64,000 bases of DNA from Streptomyces alboflavus (GCF_000716675.1 NZ_JNXT01000021.1:62001-126000), one strand, 5' to 3'. Shown: positions 7,996-17,442, numbered from the stretch's first letter. The notes: generated by a model from the sequence alone, not told the origin. A program made the numbers and translations.

Positions 7996-10900
7996 GTGGG
8001 GGCGGGGCCGCCGGACGACGAGCGGGATGTCGCGCGGGAGGACGAGGACGTCCCCGTGGCGGAGCCGCTGCCTGATCTCGGCCTGCCGCCCGGACACCCC
8101 TGGAGCGAGCTGCGGGTGCTCGGGCAGCACCAGCCGGACGAGCCGCGACGGGCGACGGACTCACCTGAGGGCGGCGGCGCGGGTCAGCAGTGGTACAACC
8201 CGGAGACCATGCCCGTCGGGGATGTGGCGGACGCCGTCGTCGCCCGGTACGCCCCACAGCCCTCGCCCTCGCAGCCCCTCCGCGACGTCCTCGCCGCCCT
8301 CTCCGCCAGCGGCCTCGACCTGTCCCGCGAGGAGCTGCTCGACGCCCTGTGGCTGGCGGACCGGCTGCCCTCTGACGCGTCGGCGCCACTGGCCCGGGCG
8401 ACCGGCCTCACGCCGCCGCTGCCGCCGTCGGACGACCTCGACGCCCCGATCGCCAGCCCGCCAGCCGAAGCCGTCATCGATGCCGACGTCGACCCGGACG
8501 CCGACGCCGACACCGACCCTTGGCACGTCGGCTCGGGCCCCTGGACACCTGGCATAGCAGCGGCACAGCCGCCCGGGCGCGCCCAGCAGCCGCCCCGACG
8601 GCGGCCGCCGTCCTCCACGTCCGCCCGCGCCGCGCCCGCCGCCGAAGCCCGCACCGCGGCGCGCGGCACCACACCGCTGTACGCCGGTGCCTCCCTGCCG
8701 GGCCTCGCCCCGCGCGCGTCCCGCGCCCTGCCCGTCCGCACCCCCGGCACCACGGCGCTCGGCGCACACCAGCTCCAACTCGGGCGTGCGCTGAGGCCGT
8801 TGAAGCAGAGCCGGCCGGACCGGCGGCTGTGGGAGCTGGACGAGATCGCGAGCGCCGACTCGGCGGCCGAGAGCGGGCTCGCGGACGCCGTGCTTCGCCC
8901 CGGCCGCGCCCGCTGGCTCGACCTGGCACTGCTCGTGGACGACGGCGTGTCGATGCTGCTCTGGCAGCGGCTCGCCGCCGAGACCCGCCAACTCCTCGAA
9001 CGCAGCGGTGCGTTCCGTACGGTACGCGTCCTCGGCCTCGACACCCGCGCCGCCGCCGCGCCCCTGCTCGGCCGCGCCTACCACCCCGGCACGGCCGTCC
9101 TGTCCCCCGCCACCGTCACCGACCCCAGCGGCAACACCCTGGTCCTCGTCGTCAGCGACGGCGTCGGCGCGGCCTGGCGCGACGGCCGGATGCGGGCGGC
9201 GCTCAAGCAGTGGGCGCGGTGCGGCCCGACGGCCGTCCTGCACGCCCTGCCGGAGCACCTGTGGGACGGCTCCGGGCTGCGCGCCGAGCGCTGGCAGGTC
9301 ACCACGCGGCGGCGCGGCGCGCCCAACCTCACCTGGGACGTGGCCGATCCGGTGCTCCCGCCGGACCTCGCGGTGTTCGACGGCATCCCGGTGCCGGTGC
9401 TCGCCCCGGAGCCGGACGCGGTGGGGGCGTGGGCAGCGCTGGTGGCTTCGCCCGGCACCAGCGCGGTACTGCCGCTTCTGGCGGGGCCGGACGCGGGGCC
9501 TGATCCGGGGATGGCGCCCCCGCTCCGTACGCGCCCTTCCGCCGGGGGCGGCGGGACCGGAAGCCCCTCCCGCATCGCGTGCGCCGACCGTACGGAAAGC
9601 CCCGAGGGCGCCGCCGAGGCCGTCCTCCGCTTCCGCGCCGCGGCATCCCCGCAGGCGTACCGCCTCGCCGCCCAACTGGCCGCGCTCGCACCCCTGTCAG
9701 TACCGGTGATGCGGCTGACGCAGGACGCACTCGGCGCGGAGGTGACGACGGGCCACCTGGCGGAGGTGTTCCTCAGCGGACTGATGCGCCGCACGGCGGA
9801 CTCGGCCGGACTCCCGCCGCAGCACCGGGCGTTCGACTTCACCGACGCGGCCCGCGGCCTGCTCCTGACCGCGGCGCCGACACCGGATCTGGTACGGACC
9901 GGCCGCGAGGTGAGCCGACGGCTCGCCGAACTCGCGGGCCGCACCCCGGACTTCCCCGCCTGGATGGCCCATCCGGCGGGCACGGAGTGGGCGGACCCGG
10001 GGGCGCGCCCGTTCGGGTGGGTGGACGAGCGGCTGCTGCGGCGGCTGGGGGTGGGCGGCTACCGGCCGCCGCTGTCCGGCGGCGGTGGCGACGCGCCGCG
10101 GGTGGCACCCCGCACGCCGTCCGCCGCGGTCCCTTGGACCTCCGGGCCCCCCGAGGTGCCCGCGTACGTCGACGAGCCCGGCTCGGACTGGCGGTCGCTG
10201 ATGCCGGGGAACCCGCGCTGGGCGGGCCCCTGGCAACTGTTCGCCCGGCATCTCATGGCGCGTACGACAAGTGGCCTTTTCCTCGGCCTGTTGCTCGGCA
10301 CGGGCAGCGTCGCCTCGGTGCGCCTCACCCGGCCCGGGTCGGTCGCACGGGCGTCGCTGCCCCGCCAGGTGGCGGCGCTGCGCGCCTTGAACGGCAGACA
10401 CGCCCCGCTCCTGACGGAGGTCGACCCGGCCGACGAGCCCGCGTGGCTCGCGACGGGCGTCATCTGGGAGGGTGACCGCCCCGCGCGTGACCTGCCGCGC
10501 CACACGAGCGCGTCGGGGCCCTACGACGACCCTGTCGCGTTCGCCCGGCTCGGGCAGCAGTTGGCGGACGCCCTCGCAGGGGCCCACGCGACCGGCATCG
10601 CCCACGGTGACCTCAACGCGGCGCGGGTCCTGCTCGCGGACGGCGACGTGTTCGTGACGGGGTGGTGCGTCGAGGAGCACCCGGACGGATTCGCGCACGA
10701 CATCAGCCAGTTGGCCTCGGTGCTGGCGTCGGTGATGGGCGAGGGCCTGCCGCTCGCGTTCCACGACCTGCTCCGGCTGTGCGGCAGTCCCCTGCTGCAC
10801 CTGCGGCCGTCGGCGGCCGAAGTCTCGGACCGGTTCGCGGAGTTCGTCCGCGCCCACACCCACCGAGCCCTGCTCGGCGCGGCCATCGGCCACACGGAGT

Positions 10901-12201
10901 CGGGCGACGAAGTCGTCCTGGATCTGGCTCGCATGGGCCCGCACGGCGGCGTCCGAGGGCCCGTCGACCAACAGATCGCGGTCCTGGACGCGCTCGTCGC
11001 CGGTCTCGTCGCGCACCACTCCCCCGCCGACCTGCAGATCGTCCTTGTGGGCGACGCGGCGGGGCTCGCACGCCCACGGACCACGAGCGGTCTGCCCCAT
11101 GTCGTACTCGCACCCGACGCCTGCGGCGCGACGCGGGCCCTCGACCTGGAGCTGCGACGCCGGGAGGCCCTCGTCGACCAGGCGCGGGCCACGGGCGCGC
11201 CGCCACCCGCCGCATCCCGTCTGGTCGTCGTCCAGGCCTGGGCGTACCAAGAGTCGGACACCTGGCAGGAGCGGCCCCCTGCCGAACTCGGGGTACACAT
11301 CGTGCTCCTGAACGCCGCGTACAGCGACACCGACTTCGGCTTCGTCATCGACTTCACCAGGAGAACCCCCTCCACCCAGGGCCTTCACACCAAGGGCCAC
11401 GGCGTCCTGCGGCACGGCGGCGAGGCCACACCCTTCACCGTCCTCCCCGACCCGCCCCTGCCACCGCTCACCGAGACGCCCCCGACCACCACCCCCACCG
11501 TCGACCCCACCCGCCAGGCCCAGCTCGTCGTGGAGCACCGCAACGCCGTCGCCGTCGGCCGTGCGGGCCGCCCCGAGCACGCGCTCGCGGACCTGACGCG
11601 CGTCGCCGAGAACCAGCGCCTGCTGCTCGGCCCCGACCATCCGGAGACCCTGGACAGCACCTACGAACTCTCGATCGTGTACGCGCAGTTGGGCCGGTAC
11701 GAAGACGCCCTCACCCTGTGCGCCGACACCGCCGGACGCCGGACGCGCGCCCTGGGCGCACGGGACGTCCACACCCTCGTCGCCCACCAGCAGTGCGCGT
11801 TCCTGCTCGGCCGGCTCGGCCGCCACGGAGAGTCGTACTCCGCCTACCGCGCCGTCCTGTCGTCCTGGAACACCACCGTCGGCCCGTACCACCCCGGCAC
11901 GCTCCTGTGCCGCCACAACCTGGCCGTCGCGCTGATCCTGCTCGGCCGGTACCAGGAGGCCGCCGAGGAGGCCCGCGCGGCGTACAGCGGCCGCGCCCTC
12001 GTGCACGGCCCCGACCACCCCGACACGCTCGCCAGCGGACACGAACTCGCCGTCGCCCTGCGGGGAGCGGGGCGCGACACGGACGCCCGTGCCGTGGCGA
12101 CGGACGTGCACACGGCCCGCGGGCGCGTGCTCGGCCCCGACCACCCGGACACCCTGGCCGCCCTCGGGCTGCTCACGCCACCGAAGCGCCCCGGCGGTTG
12201 A
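7996..12201 (+). CDS. Giant SAV_2336-like protein: vWA-like, kinase-like, P-loop-less FtsK-like and TPR domains
   Basis: 1401 residues if started at GTG 7996, but GGAGG abuts that codon; GTG or ATG codons up to 8209 are alternatives. Residues ~72-125 resemble the SAV_2336 N-terminal domain. A vWA-like fold starts near 307 with WLDLALLVDDGVSM, where the MIDAS DxSxS is not canonical. Residues ~760-950 look like a protein kinase, but HGDLNAARVLL stands for the HRD loop and FVTGW replaces DFG, so it is probably a pseudokinase. Residues ~955-1085 align by eye with EccC/FtsK ATPases (IGHTESGDEVVLDL, MGPHG, LPHVV, LDLELRRREAL, RLVVVQ) but the P-loop is missing. Residues ~1174-1395 are TPRs with GPDHPDTL at a 42-residue period. 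It is the likely sensor/scaffold of the cassette. Confidence 0.8.
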   Translation: MGAGPPDDERDVAREDEDVPVAEPLPDLGLPPGHPWSELRVLGQHQPDEPRRATDSPEGGGAGQQWYNPETMPVGDVADAVVARYAPQPSPSQPLRDVLAALSASGLDLSREELLDALWLADRLPSDASAPLARATGLTPPLPPSDDLDAPIASPPAEAVIDADVDPDADADTDPWHVGSGPWTPGIAAAQPPGRAQQPPRRRPPSSTSARAAPAAEARTAARGTTPLYAGASLPGLAPRASRALPVRTPGTTALGAHQLQLGRALRPLKQSRPDRRLWELDEIASADSAAESGLADAVLRPGRARWLDLALLVDDGVSMLLWQRLAAETRQLLERSGAFRTVRVLGLDTRAAAAPLLGRAYHPGTAVLSPATVTDPSGNTLVLVVSDGVGAAWRDGRMRAALKQWARCGPTAVLHALPEHLWDGSGLRAERWQVTTRRRGAPNLTWDVADPVLPPDLAVFDGIPVPVLAPEPDAVGAWAALVASPGTSAVLPLLAGPDAGPDPGMAPPLRTRPSAGGGGTGSPSRIACADRTESPEGAAEAVLRFRAAASPQAYRLAAQLAALAPLSVPVMRLTQDALGAEVTTGHLAEVFLSGLMRRTADSAGLPPQHRAFDFTDAARGLLLTAAPTPDLVRTGREVSRRLAELAGRTPDFPAWMAHPAGTEWADPGARPFGWVDERLLRRLGVGGYRPPLSGGGGDAPRVAPRTPSAAVPWTSGPPEVPAYVDEPGSDWRSLMPGNPRWAGPWQLFARHLMARTTSGLFLGLLLGTGSVASVRLTRPGSVARASLPRQVAALRALNGRHAPLLTEVDPADEPAWLATGVIWEGDRPARDLPRHTSASGPYDDPVAFARLGQQLADALAGAHATGIAHGDLNAARVLLADGDVFVTGWCVEEHPDGFAHDISQLASVLASVMGEGLPLAFHDLLRLCGSPLLHLRPSAAEVSDRFAEFVRAHTHRALLGAAIGHTESGDEVVLDLARMGPHGGVRGPVDQQIAVLDALVAGLVAHHSPADLQIVLVGDAAGLARPRTTSGLPHVVLAPDACGATRALDLELRRREALVDQARATGAPPPAASRLVVVQAWAYQESDTWQERPPAELGVHIVLLNAAYSDTDFGFVIDFTRRTPSTQGLHTKGHGVLRHGGEATPFTVLPDPPLPPLTETPPTTTPTVDPTRQAQLVVEHRNAVAVGRAGRPEHALADLTRVAENQRLLLGPDHPETLDSTYELSIVYAQLGRYEDALTLCADTAGRRTRALGARDVHTLVAHQQCAFLLGRLGRHGESYSAYRAVLSSWNTTVGPYHPGTLLCRHNLAVALILLGRYQEAAEEARAAYSGRALVHGPDHPDTLASGHELAVALRGAGRDTDARAVATDVHTARGRVLGPDHPDTLAALGLLTPPKRPGG

Positions 12202-12226
12202 TCCACCTGCCGCTACGCTGCCTGCC

Positions 12227-12721
12227 GTGACCACTCTCGACTACGCCACATACATCGCGGGCCTCCCCCGCGTCCTCGCCGGAGCCGCAAGCGTCATCCG
12301 CGACCGCGCCGGACGCGTCCTGCTCGTGGAGCCCAACTACCGTGAGGGCTGGGCCCTTCCGGGCGGCACCGTCGAGTCGGACGACGGCGAGAGCCCGCGC
12401 CAGGGCGCGCGCCGCGAGACCGTCGAGGAGATCGGCCTGGACATCGCGCCGGGCGGACTGCTCGCCGTGGACTGGGTGCCCGGCACGTCGGCACGGCCTC
12501 CGCTGGTGGCCTTCCTGTACGACGGCGGGGTGCTCGCCGACGAGCGGTTCGAGGAGATCCGGATCCAGGAGGAGGAACTGCTCTCGTGGCGCCTCGCCAC
12601 CCGCGAGGAGCTGCCGGCGTACCTCCCGGCGCCGCTCGCGGGCCGGGTCCTCGCCGCGCTCGACGCACTGGACGCGGGGACGGGCGCGGTGGAGCTGGAG
12701 AACGGGCGCAGGATCGGCTGA
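12227..12721 (+). CDS. Nudix hydrolase
   Basis: 164-residue Nudix protein. The Nudix box is seen as LPGGTVESDDGESPRQGA followed by RRETVEEIGLD. The catalytic RETVEE helix is intact, and there are two extra residues between GGTVE and GE compared with the usual spacing. Family members hydrolyse nucleoside diphosphates linked to another moiety; the substrate here cannot be assigned. GTG at 12227 is chosen because the family's N-terminal strand follows directly (VLAGAASVIRDRAGRVLLVE). It starts 25 bp after the conflict cassette, so it may be read through from it, but no functional link is known. Confidence 0.88.
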   Translation: MTTLDYATYIAGLPRVLAGAASVIRDRAGRVLLVEPNYREGWALPGGTVESDDGESPRQGARRETVEEIGLDIAPGGLLAVDWVPGTSARPPLVAFLYDGGVLADERFEEIRIQEEELLSWRLATREELPAYLPAPLAGRVLAALDALDAGTGAVELENGRRIG

Positions 12722-12781
12722 CCTGGGCCTGTCCTCGGCCTTGGCCTCGCCTGCAAGAGCACCCGCCCGGACAAGCGCCCG

Positions 12782-13267
12782 TCAGAAGAGCACCGCTCCG
12801 CTCTCGAAGGCGAGGAGCCGCTGCTTGCGGTCGAGGCCGCCGCCGTAGCCGGTGAGGCCGCCGTTCGCGCCGATGACGCGGTGGCAGGGGACGATGACGC
12901 CGATGGGGTTCTTGCCGTTGGCGAGGCCGACGGCACGGGATGCGGCGGGGTTGCCGAGCTCCGCGGCCAGCTCACCGTACGTACGGGTCTCGCCGTAGGG
13001 GATCTCCAGGAGCCGCTGCCACACCGAGCGCTGGAACGGGGTGCCGTCCAGGCGCAGCGGCAGGTCGAACTCCGTCAGCTCGGCGGCGAAGTAGGCCGCC
13101 AACTGCTCCGTCGCCGGGCCGAAGGGGGAAGGGTCGCGGTCGCCGAAGGTCTCCTCGGCGGGGCGGTGGCGCTGCTCGGTCATGTAGAGGCCGCTGAGGG
13201 TGCCGTCGGTGGCGACGAGGGTGAGCGGCCCGTAGGGGCTGTCGACGACGGTGTGCTGTCGGTGCAT
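12782..13267 (-). CDS. ogt: Methylated-DNA--protein-cysteine methyltransferase
   Basis: 161-residue O6-alkylguanine-DNA alkyltransferase of the Ogt type. The acceptor cysteine lies in IGVIVPCHRVIG. TYGELAAELG and SRAVGLANGKNPIG are the usual DNA-binding and active-site loop segments. It irreversibly takes the alkyl group from O6-alkylguanine. It lies 50 bp downstream of the Ada-AlkA gene on the same strand, and the two probably form an alkylation-response unit. Confidence 0.96.
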   Translation of the reverse strand: MHRQHTVVDSPYGPLTLVATDGTLSGLYMTEQRHRPAEETFGDRDPSPFGPATEQLAAYFAAELTEFDLPLRLDGTPFQRSVWQRLLEIPYGETRTYGELAAELGNPAASRAVGLANGKNPIGVIVPCHRVIGANGGLTGYGGGLDRKQRLLAFESGAVLF

Positions 13268-13317
13268 GGGTCACGTCCCGTTCGGGTCCCCGGGGTGCGG
13301 GGACGTGGTGGAAGTCC

Positions 13318-15204
13318 CTACTGGGGGAGGTAGTTGATGGCGTGGTCCTCGGTGGCCCACAGGTACTGGACGGCGTAGGCGCGCCAGGGGCGCCAGGCGG
13401 CGGCGCGCGCGGTGAGGGCGGCGGGGGTGTGCGGCAGGCCGAGCGCCTGGGCGGCGCGCCGGATGCCGAGGTCGGACGGCAGGAACGCGTCCGGGTCACC
13501 GAGGGCCCGCATCGCGATGACCTCCGTGGTCCAGGGCCCGAAGCCGGGCAGGGCGGTGAGCTGGGCGCGGGCGCGCTCCCAGTCGTTCTCGACGCCCAGT
13601 TGGAGGGTGCCGTCGGCGAGGTGGCGCACCAGGGTCAGCAGGGTGGTGCGGCGGCTGCGGGGCAGCGCGAGCGACTCCGGGTCGAGGTCCGCGAGGGCCT
13701 CCGGCGCGGGGAACAGGTGCGTGAGACCGCCCTCGGGGTCGTCGATGGGCTCGCCGTGGGCGGTGACGAGGCGCGCGGCGTGGGTGCGGGCCGCGGCCGT
13801 GGACACCTGCTGCCCGAGGACCGCGCGCACGGCGAACTCGGCCTCGTCCACGGTCCGCGGCACCCGCCGCCCCGGCGCCTTCGCGACGAGGGGCGCGAGC
13901 AGCGGGTCGTCGGCCAGTTGACCGTCTACCGCGACGGGGTCGGCGTCCAGGTCGAGCAGGCGGCGGCAGCGGCTGATGGCGAGGGTGAGGTCGCGCGGGT
14001 CGGTGAGGGTGAGACGGCAGCCGATGTGGTCGGGGTGCGGGGTGAGGGCCACGATGCCGTGTCCGTAGGGCAGGCGCAGGGTGCGGCGGTAGGCGCCGTC
14101 GCGCCACTCCTCCACGCCGGGCACGGCGGTGGCGACGAGGTGCCCGAAGAGGTTGTCGGGGTTGAGGGGGGCGCGGAAGGGGAGGCGGAGGGAGATGGTG
14201 GCGGGGGCGCCGGCGGAGGCGTCGGTACCGGCGGTGCCTCCGACACCGGCTGTGGCACTGGCACCGGCAGCGCCACCTGCGCCGACCCTGCCCTTGGTAC
14301 CAGCACCCGCAGCGCCACCTACGCGGACACTGCCCTTGGTACCAGCACCGGCACCGGCGGCCGCCGTCCTGCCTCCGGATCGCTTCGCCGCCCGCGCCCG
14401 GAGTTCCCCCGGGGCGAGCGCGAAGACCTCGCGGACGGTGTCGTTGAACGTACGGATCGAGGAGAAGCCCGCGCCGAAGGCGATCTGCGCCATGGGCAGG
14501 GCGGTGGTCTCGATGAGCAACCGGGCGGTCTGGGCGCGCTGGGCGCGGGCGAGGGCGAGCGGGCCCGCGCCCAGTTCGGCGAGGAGCTGCCGCTCGACCT
14601 GGCGGGTGCTGTAGCCGAGGCGGGTGGCGAGGCCGGGGACGCCCTCGCGGTCGACGATGCCGTCGCCGATGAGGCGCATGGCGCGGGCGACGAGGTCGGC
14701 CCGCTGGTTCCACTCGGGCGAGCCGGGGCTGCTGTCGGGGCGGCAGCGCTTGCAGGCGCGGAATCCGGCCTGCTGGCAGGCGGCGGCACTCGGGTAGAAG
14801 CTCATGTTCTCGGGCTTGGGCGGCACGACCGGGCAGCTGGGGCGGCAGTAGATGCGGGTCGTCAGGACGGCGGTGAAGAACCACCCGTCGAACCGGGCGT
14901 CCTTGGACTGCACGGCCCGCACACAGCGCTCGAAGTCCCCGTACGTCCCTGCGGGCGCGGCGGCGCGGGCGGGGGCGGCGGGGGTCGCGGGGTCCTGTGC
15001 GGGGTCGGGGCGGCCGGTGCGGCGCGTCCCTGCGGGGCGAGGGCGGTCGGGGGCGTGCGCTGCCGCGTCGCCGGGGCGCCGCGTGCCGTCCGACCCCGTC
15101 GCCGGGTGCGGGCCGGGCGCCGCCGTGGCCTCGGACGGGTCGGCGGCTGCTGTGGCGGCGGTGGCCTCGGGGTCTCGGGGTGCGGTGCGCGTCACGGTCG
15201 GCAT
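13318..15204 (-). CDS. Ada-type regulator fused to AlkA DNA-3-methyladenine glycosylase
   Basis: 628 residues from ATG 15204. After an ~85-residue Ala/Pro-rich N-terminal tail comes the Ada Zn domain with cysteines in TRIYCRPSCPV and ACKRCRP; the first acts as methyl acceptor in Ada proteins. An AraC-type double HTH follows (LATRLGYSTRQVERQL; IAFGAGFSSIRTFND). A repetitive Gly/Ala linker leads into an AlkA domain with the helix-hairpin-helix LPGFGPWTTEVIAMRALGD and the catalytic-aspartate region FLPSDLGIRR. It therefore senses methyl damage, likely activates transcription and excises alkylated purines. The fusion is known in actinobacteria. The N-terminal tail makes the start uncertain. Ogt lies downstream. 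Confidence 0.93.
   Translation of the reverse strand: MPTVTRTAPRDPEATAATAAADPSEATAAPGPHPATGSDGTRRPGDAAAHAPDRPRPAGTRRTGRPDPAQDPATPAAPARAAAPAGTYGDFERCVRAVQSKDARFDGWFFTAVLTTRIYCRPSCPVVPPKPENMSFYPSAAACQQAGFRACKRCRPDSSPGSPEWNQRADLVARAMRLIGDGIVDREGVPGLATRLGYSTRQVERQLLAELGAGPLALARAQRAQTARLLIETTALPMAQIAFGAGFSSIRTFNDTVREVFALAPGELRARAAKRSGGRTAAAGAGAGTKGSVRVGGAAGAGTKGRVGAGGAAGASATAGVGGTAGTDASAGAPATISLRLPFRAPLNPDNLFGHLVATAVPGVEEWRDGAYRRTLRLPYGHGIVALTPHPDHIGCRLTLTDPRDLTLAISRCRRLLDLDADPVAVDGQLADDPLLAPLVAKAPGRRVPRTVDEAEFAVRAVLGQQVSTAAARTHAARLVTAHGEPIDDPEGGLTHLFPAPEALADLDPESLALPRSRRTTLLTLVRHLADGTLQLGVENDWERARAQLTALPGFGPWTTEVIAMRALGDPDAFLPSDLGIRRAAQALGLPHTPAALTARAAAWRPWRAYAVQYLWATEDHAINYLPQ
14249..14360 (-). 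repeat. 42-bp repeats in the Ada-AlkA linker
   Basis: Tandem in-frame 42-bp units, about 2.6 copies, with the clearest unit at 14291-14332, encode a 14-residue Gly/Ala-rich repeat containing GAGTKG. They lie between the AraC HTH and the AlkA domain and look like an expanded flexible linker. Confidence 0.8.
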
Positions 15205-15253
15205 GGATCAAGCATCGGGCATCCCCACGCCCGGGGCTGGCGAGAATCCGACA

Positions 15254-15838
15254 TCAACCTTCTACGGCCAGGGCCTCCACGAACGCCCGGTACGCGACCT
15301 CGTCGAACAGGACGAACCGCACCTCGTCGAAGCGCCACCCCACCGCCCCCGCCCCACCGGGACTCACCTCGCCCGACCCCGCCCCCTCCACGCCGGCCGC
15401 CAAGGCCCCCCGTACCGCCCCCACCGCGATCCGCGCCGCGTCGTCCAGCGGCCAGCGGTACACCCCCGTCGAGATCGCCGGAAAGGCGACCGTGCGGGCG
15501 CCGAGCCCGGCCGCGACCCGCAATGACTCGCGGTAGCAGGAGGCGAGCAGGGCCGAGCGGTCCTCGGTGGGGGACCACACCGGGCCCACGGTGTGGATGA
15601 CGTGGGCCGCGTCCAGGCGCCCGGCCGTCGTCGCCACGGCCCGGCCGGTCGGCAGGCCCTTGCCGTAGCGCGAGGCCCGCAGGCGTCGGCAGTCGGCGAG
15701 GATGTCGGGACCGCCGCGCCGGTGGATGGCGCCGTCGACGCCTCCGCCGCCGAGCAGCGAGGAGTTCGCCGCGTTCACGAGGGCGTCGGCGCGCTGCCGG
15801 GTGAGGTCGCCCTGAACCAGGGTGATGCGGGCGCTCAC
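15254..15838 (-). CDS. Macrodomain protein, probable O-acetyl-ADP-ribose deacetylase
   Basis: 194-residue single macrodomain. It has [35 protein letters not shown] and [14 protein letters not shown], which are the ADP-ribose-binding loops and strand signatures of the MacroD/YmdB class. Such enzymes hydrolyse O-acetyl-ADP-ribose or remove ADP-ribose from acidic residues or DNA. The GTG start at 15838 overlaps the stop of the upstream FAD oxidoreductase as GTGA, so translation is coupled. The Ada-AlkA gene begins 49 bp downstream. Confidence 0.93.
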   Translation of the reverse strand: MSARITLVQGDLTRQRADALVNAANSSLLGGGGVDGAIHRRGGPDILADCRRLRASRYGKGLPTGRAVATTAGRLDAAHVIHTVGPVWSPTEDRSALLASCYRESLRVAAGLGARTVAFPAISTGVYRWPLDDAARIAVGAVRGALAAGVEGAGSGEVSPGGAGAVGWRFDEVRFVLFDEVAYRAFVEALAVEG

Positions 15839-17256
15839 GCGGGCTCCCGCAGCCTCTTCCAGACGGCCTTCGCGGCGTTGTGTCCCGACATGCCGTGCAC
15901 ACCGGGCCCGGGCGGGGTCGCCGACGAGCAGATGAAGACGGCGGGGTGCCGGGTGCGGTACGGGTGCGCGGTGAGCCGGGGCCGCAGCAGGAGCTGGAGT
16001 CCGCTGGCGGCGCCGCAGGCGATGTCGCCGCCGACGTAGTTGGCGTTGCGGGCGGCGAGCTGCGGCGGCCCTGCCGTGGCGCGGGCGAGGACGCGGTCGC
16101 GGAAGCCGGGCGCGAAGCGTTCCAGCTGCCGCTCGACGGCGTCGGTGAGGTCGCCCTGCCAGCCGTTCGGGACGTGCCCGTACGCCCAGAAGACCTCCTT
16201 GCCCGCAGGCGCCCGGGACGGGTCGACGACGCCGGGCTGCACCGTGATCAGGAACGGCGCGTCCGGCGCCCGGCCCTCGCGGGACGCGGCCCGCAGCGCG
16301 GCGCCGATCTCGCGGCTGCTCGCGCCGACCTGGACGGTGCCCGCGGCGCGCGCCTCGGGCGCGGTCCACGGCACGGGCCCGTCGAGCGCGTAGTCGATCT
16401 TGAAGGCGGCGGCGCCGTACCGGAAGTCGTCGCAATAGCGCCCGAGTCCGGCGATCCGGGCGAGCGCGGCGGGCGAGGTGTCGAAGACGTACGCGCGGGC
16501 GGGCGGCAGGTCGTCGAGCCGCTTGACCTCGTAGTCGGTGTGGATGATGCCGCCGAGGCCGGTGAGGTACGCGGCGAGCGCGTCGGAGATGGACTGCGAG
16601 CCGCCGCGGGCGAGCGGCCAGCCGCGGGCGTGCGCGGCGAGGGCGAAGACCATGCCGACGCCGCCCGTGGCGAGGCCGCCGAGCGGCGCGATGACGTGGG
16701 CGACGAGCCCGGAGAACAGCGCCCGCGCGGGCTCGTCGCGAAAGCGCCGCATCAGCCACGTCGACGGCGGCAGGCCCACGAGGCCGAACCGGGCGAGCAG
16801 CGCCGGGTCGCGGGGCAGCGCGGTCAGCGGCAGCGACATGAAGTCCCGCAGCAGGGTGTCCCAGTGGGGCAGGAAGGGCTCGACGAGCCTGCGGTACGCC
16901 CCCGCGTCGCGCGGCCCGAAGGATGCGGCGGTCTCGGCGACGGAGCGCGCGAGGACGGCGGCGCGGCCGTCGAGGAGGGGGTGGGCCATGGGCAGCTCGG
17001 GCTGGAGCCACTCCAGGCCGTACCGCTCCAGGGGCATGGCGCGGAACGCGGGTGAGTTGATGCCGAGCGGGTGCGCCGCCGAGCACGGGTCGTGCCGGAA
17101 GCCGGGGAGGGTCAGCTCCTCGGTGCGGGCACCGCCCCCGACGCTGCCGCGGGCCTCGAAGACGGCCACGGAGAAGCCGCGGCGGGCCAGCTCCACGGCA
17201 GCGGTCAGACCGTTCGGTCCCGCCCCCACGACGACGGCATCGAGCATCGACGGCAC
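15835..17256 (-). CDS. FAD-dependent oxidoreductase, phytoene-desaturase-like
   Basis: 473-residue flavoprotein of the phytoene desaturase/amine oxidase superfamily. The dinucleotide-binding GxGxxG is at the N-terminus ([20 protein letters not shown]), followed by the [15 protein letters not shown] motif. A C-terminal FAD-contacting segment ([18 protein letters not shown]) is present. The substrate is unknown; relatives are often called NAD(P)/FAD-dependent oxidoreductases or retinol saturase-like. No carotenoid genes are nearby. It is the first gene of a leftward group with the macrodomain gene, which it overlaps by 4 bp. Confidence 0.85.
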   Translation of the reverse strand: MPSMLDAVVVGAGPNGLTAAVELARRGFSVAVFEARGSVGGGARTEELTLPGFRHDPCSAAHPLGINSPAFRAMPLERYGLEWLQPELPMAHPLLDGRAAVLARSVAETAASFGPRDAGAYRRLVEPFLPHWDTLLRDFMSLPLTALPRDPALLARFGLVGLPPSTWLMRRFRDEPARALFSGLVAHVIAPLGGLATGGVGMVFALAAHARGWPLARGGSQSISDALAAYLTGLGGIIHTDYEVKRLDDLPPARAYVFDTSPAALARIAGLGRYCDDFRYGAAAFKIDYALDGPVPWTAPEARAAGTVQVGASSREIGAALRAASREGRAPDAPFLITVQPGVVDPSRAPAGKEVFWAYGHVPNGWQGDLTDAVERQLERFAPGFRDRVLARATAGPPQLAARNANYVGGDIACGAASGLQLLLRPRLTAHPYRTRHPAVFICSSATPPGPGVHGMSGHNAAKAVWKRLREPA

Positions 17257-17442
17257 CTTCGGACTCCTTCGTCAGCCGATGGCCAGTGCCGCCCAGGATA
17301 TGCCGGAGCACGGGCGCTTCCCGGGCCCTGACGGTCTGTGGCAGCACGCGGTTCGTACCGCGCCGTCGCGGACGGCCGCGTCCGCCCCGCTCAGGACCCG
17401 TCCCGCTCCGGCGCCGGCCCCCTCAGACCTGCTCCGGCCCGC

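Noticed and set aside
9697..12234. Very long antisense open frame opposite the giant conflict protein
   Set aside because: Composition is that of a GC-rich shadow frame; it has no domains, while the plus-strand frame carries several recognisable ones.
13496..15211. Second frame on the minus strand within Ada-AlkA as a separate protein
   Set aside because: Extremely Arg/Pro-rich shadow translation without motifs.
16000..17256. Carotenoid biosynthesis cluster around the phytoene-desaturase-like gene
   Set aside because: No crtE, crtB, crtY or other terpenoid genes are adjacent; the neighbours are a macrodomain gene and DNA-repair genes.
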